From: Nemertoderma westbladi
Lineage: Eukaryota > Xenacoelomorpha > Nemertodermatida > Nemertodermatidae
Assembly: GCA_032718475.1 (NCBI GenBank)
Contig: JAUCBJ010004156.1
Coordinates: 1 to 64,000, forward strand
Reading direction: 5' to 3'
Length of the DNA stretch: 64,000 nucleotides
Below, piece by piece: positions 61,650 to 64,000 of this stretch. Each line of letters begins with the position of its first letter. Positions within the stretch are counted from its first letter, which is position 1. Position numbers and translations under genes: made by a program. The notes under the pieces were generated by a model, which had not been told where the DNA came from, made no database searches, and saw only the letters and a list, made by a program, of their open reading frames with translations.

Positions 61650-64000
61650 GATATAATGAAGAGAGAGGAACTGATATTAGAAAAATAAAAGAATTGCTAG
61701 AAATAATCAGGCCGAAGGATGTGAATATTAGATGGAGTTAAGCTAAATATAATGTTATGATAATTTTTCTCAAACTTTGTTAAATTTTGTTGTTAAATTT
61801 GAAATCAACGTACATGAAAAGTAAGGATAATCAAGTTAAATATCAACACGTCAGAACACAAATGGATGGGTGGAGCATGTGAACGTTAATGGAAAGGTAA
61901 GAAAGAGTCACGATCACGATCGGATGATAACTTATTTCTAAATGAACGCTCAACCAAAAGTAATGAGCAAAAAGCAAATAGAACGAGGTTGGCGGGGGGT
62001 TTGGGTTGGGTATGTGTAAGTGAAGTGGCCCCGAGTAAGTGGGTGTTGTGGGGGTTGTAGGAGACGTTCAGTCTGACGTTGAGTACCAGAGTACCTCGTG
62101 CAGTAATGTCGCCATCCGTTAACATATGTAGAACACGTAGTGGGCGCGGTAGCAGACGTTATCAATTAACCAAGTTGGAGCCCTCAAAGAGGCTTGGGTG
62201 TCATTCTCGACACTGATAAATACGTGGCTTATCAATTAACGCGGGTGTTAATAGCTTGGCTGAGATAGGCCGGGGTGGATATGGGTTGTACATTCTGGGT
62301 CGACGGACCAAGGAGATGTGAGGTGCTGCTATCAACCAAGCCAATAATTGATCAATGTTAGTTAGCAAGCGACTTGGTGTATCACTCAGAAAGAACACCT
62401 GATAACGGTGTTTAGCGTGCCTTAGTTAGCCTGTCAGAAGCGATATGAGTTGTGTAAGTGGTGGAATAGAGTTGTATGTTAATGATTAATCGGCCCTATT
62501 CGAATAAAAGCCCCTCAATAGCGCGTTATCTCGGATAAAAGATCGCCAAATTAACCTGGTAATTCTTCCTTCAAATCTAAAAAATGTTTCATTTTCATCT
62601 ATAATCAGATATAATTCGTTGATAAATGCAAATAACTTTCAATCTCAACAAGGTAAAGGCCTACTCGAGGTGAAAATAGGATAAATATATTACTAAGGAA
62701 AATATTAAACAGCAATTGATATATAATTGTCCAATACTTTGGTGCTACTTATAAATTAATGAAGTTAAAATTAAAAATCTATAAATTGTTTATCACGAAA
62801 TGACTCATTATATAAAATTGTACGATGTCAATGAAATACAAAGTGCTTTTATGTTCCTTTTTAGTGCGTTTCTATTTCAATAATTTTTTACAAATATTTT
62901 TTTATAATTCATCTAGAGCAGAATGTTATCACGATTTCAAATTTGAAAACTGTTTAGCAAGATCTGTCTGTCGAGATATGTCTGTCTGTCCGTTTTACGT
63001 CGGTTTGTCCGTCAGTATGTCTGTCCATCAATAAAAAGCATACTATAAAAATTCCATGTATGGGTTTTCATTGTCGGCGACTTCATTTCTGATGTCATTA
63101 TTCAAATTTGGCCTTGTCGGTCTGTCTGTATGCCTGTCTGTCAAAATATAACCGACAGTCTGACAGCCAAACACTCAATTCGGAATAAAATTGGCACTCG
63201 AAATGAATTCTGCGACCAGGAAAACCCCTATAGTTATATAGCTTTCTGTTGCTAGATATATATTGACAGACATTCTCACATATTAACAGACAGTTTTTGC
63301 GCGGGAAGGTTCAAACTTGAAAGGCAATTATCTCGGAATGGAATTTTTTCATTCCTACGAAATTAAAAATGCTACCCTTCTGCCAAAAAGTGTTGACCAA
63401 TACTTTTATTCAACTCTATATCCTAATTATATATACGAACTAACTAGTTATATAACTAATGTTTGTTGGAAGAGTAGTGTTTTAGTGTTTTTAGTAATAG
63501 TAATAATTTTATGCTACTAAATAGCACTAAATTATTATAACTATATTACAAACAACCTTCAGTTATCGATTGACCCTTATACTAATAATTATTCATTTTG
63601 GACACAGCCTTGCCCTGTTACTATTGGTTTTCATTGACTTGTGTTAAAATAGCCCCCCCCCCCCCCCCCCCCCTTAATCCGATGAAGTCACTACCAGAAA
63701 CGGTGTCACATACCGATATTCGATAACTAACAACTCCAACTTTTACCTGGAAGGTCTCGGGTCGATCCCGTGACGAGACTGTTATCATTCCGGGACTGGG
63801 TGCCCACCCATCGATATGTGAACGGGGTTGGCTAGTTAGTGGGTTAAACCCTGGGAGTTAGAGCGGGAGTCTCCCTGCCAGAAGAGAAGTTCCTTCGGGT
63901 TTTCTCACAGTGTTACACGTTTAATGAGTCGCGTTCCGGTCCAGTTCTATAATTCGGTACATCTTTACATCAGATGAATTATAATAATCCTTGGGCGGTA
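61650..64000. other. psmd6 upstream intron, no exon found
   Basis: No counterpart of the psmd6 N-terminal exons was found. CTGT-rich low-complexity segments lie at 62,960-63,150, and a 21-base C run at 63,653-63,673. The stretch 63,740-63,960 (with CGGGTCGATCCCG, a weak B-box resemblance, and a GC-balanced body) may be a repeat element. Confidence 0.4.

Noticed and set aside
62556-62576. 21-base minus-strand segment with good acceptor (TTTTTTAG) and donor (GTTAAT), possible upstream psmd6 exon
   Set aside because: The downstream psmd6 exon requires phase 0 and this segment has TGA in that phase; it does not resemble the PSMD6 N-terminus.
63740-63960. Possible tRNA-derived SINE at the right edge
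   Set aside because: Only a weak B-box resemblance and no A box; mentioned as a possible repeat but not called as a SINE.

Overview
The window is AT-rich metazoan nuclear DNA. It contains parts of two recognisable spliced genes, both on the minus strand with GT-AG introns. One is a complete or nearly complete Fez-family zinc-finger transcription factor (fezf, coding exons between 25,896 and 28,615). The other is the 3' two-thirds of the 26S proteasome lid subunit gene psmd6/Rpn7 (seven exons between 41,278 and 61,646; its 5' exons lie beyond the right edge). Fez genes are animal-specific, and the retroelement and DNA-transposon remnants are also typical of animals. I cannot fix the phylum from sequence alone; it is probably a marine invertebrate with a repeat-expanded genome.

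Layout. 1-1,191: a zinc-knuckle protein of unknown identity, probably from a retroelement or other integrated element. 1,200-8,800: a mosaic of small mobile elements (a piggyBac-like TTAA MITE, a deleted Merlin-type transposon, a tRNA-derived SINE, a tandem 369-bp dispersed repeat) and two minisatellites. 8,800-13,660: gene-free, with one long-TIR element. 13,663-23,160: three large minisatellites (29, 37 and 22 bp units) with a reverse-transcriptase fragment between the first two. 23,532-24,572: a foldback-like element whose inverted arms are themselves tandem repeats, flanked by a 9-bp direct repeat. 25,896-28,644: fezf. 28,650-41,270: intergenic DNA with a LINE remnant, a 68-bp tandem repeat and a 16-bp GC-rich array. 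41,278-61,646: psmd6, whose introns carry 16-, 22- and 15-bp minisatellites totalling more than 10 kb. 61,650-64,000: the next psmd6 intron or upstream sequence.

The two genes have no shared pathway: fezf is a developmental repressor and psmd6 a housekeeping subunit. Their adjacency is of interest because FEZF2 and PSMD6 also lie on the same chromosome arm in human (3p14, from memory), and unique, homeodomain/POU/Sox-site-rich sequence in psmd6 introns looks like regulatory DNA. The most notable structures are a 28-nt coding microexon stranded between huge satellite-filled introns, a second in-frame 24-nt candidate microexon, inverted minisatellite arms inside one intron, and several poly-G/poly-C tracts of which two end transposon-like elements. 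No tRNA, rRNA or CRISPR feature was found. Nearly all the very long open frames are translations of minisatellites and are not genes.
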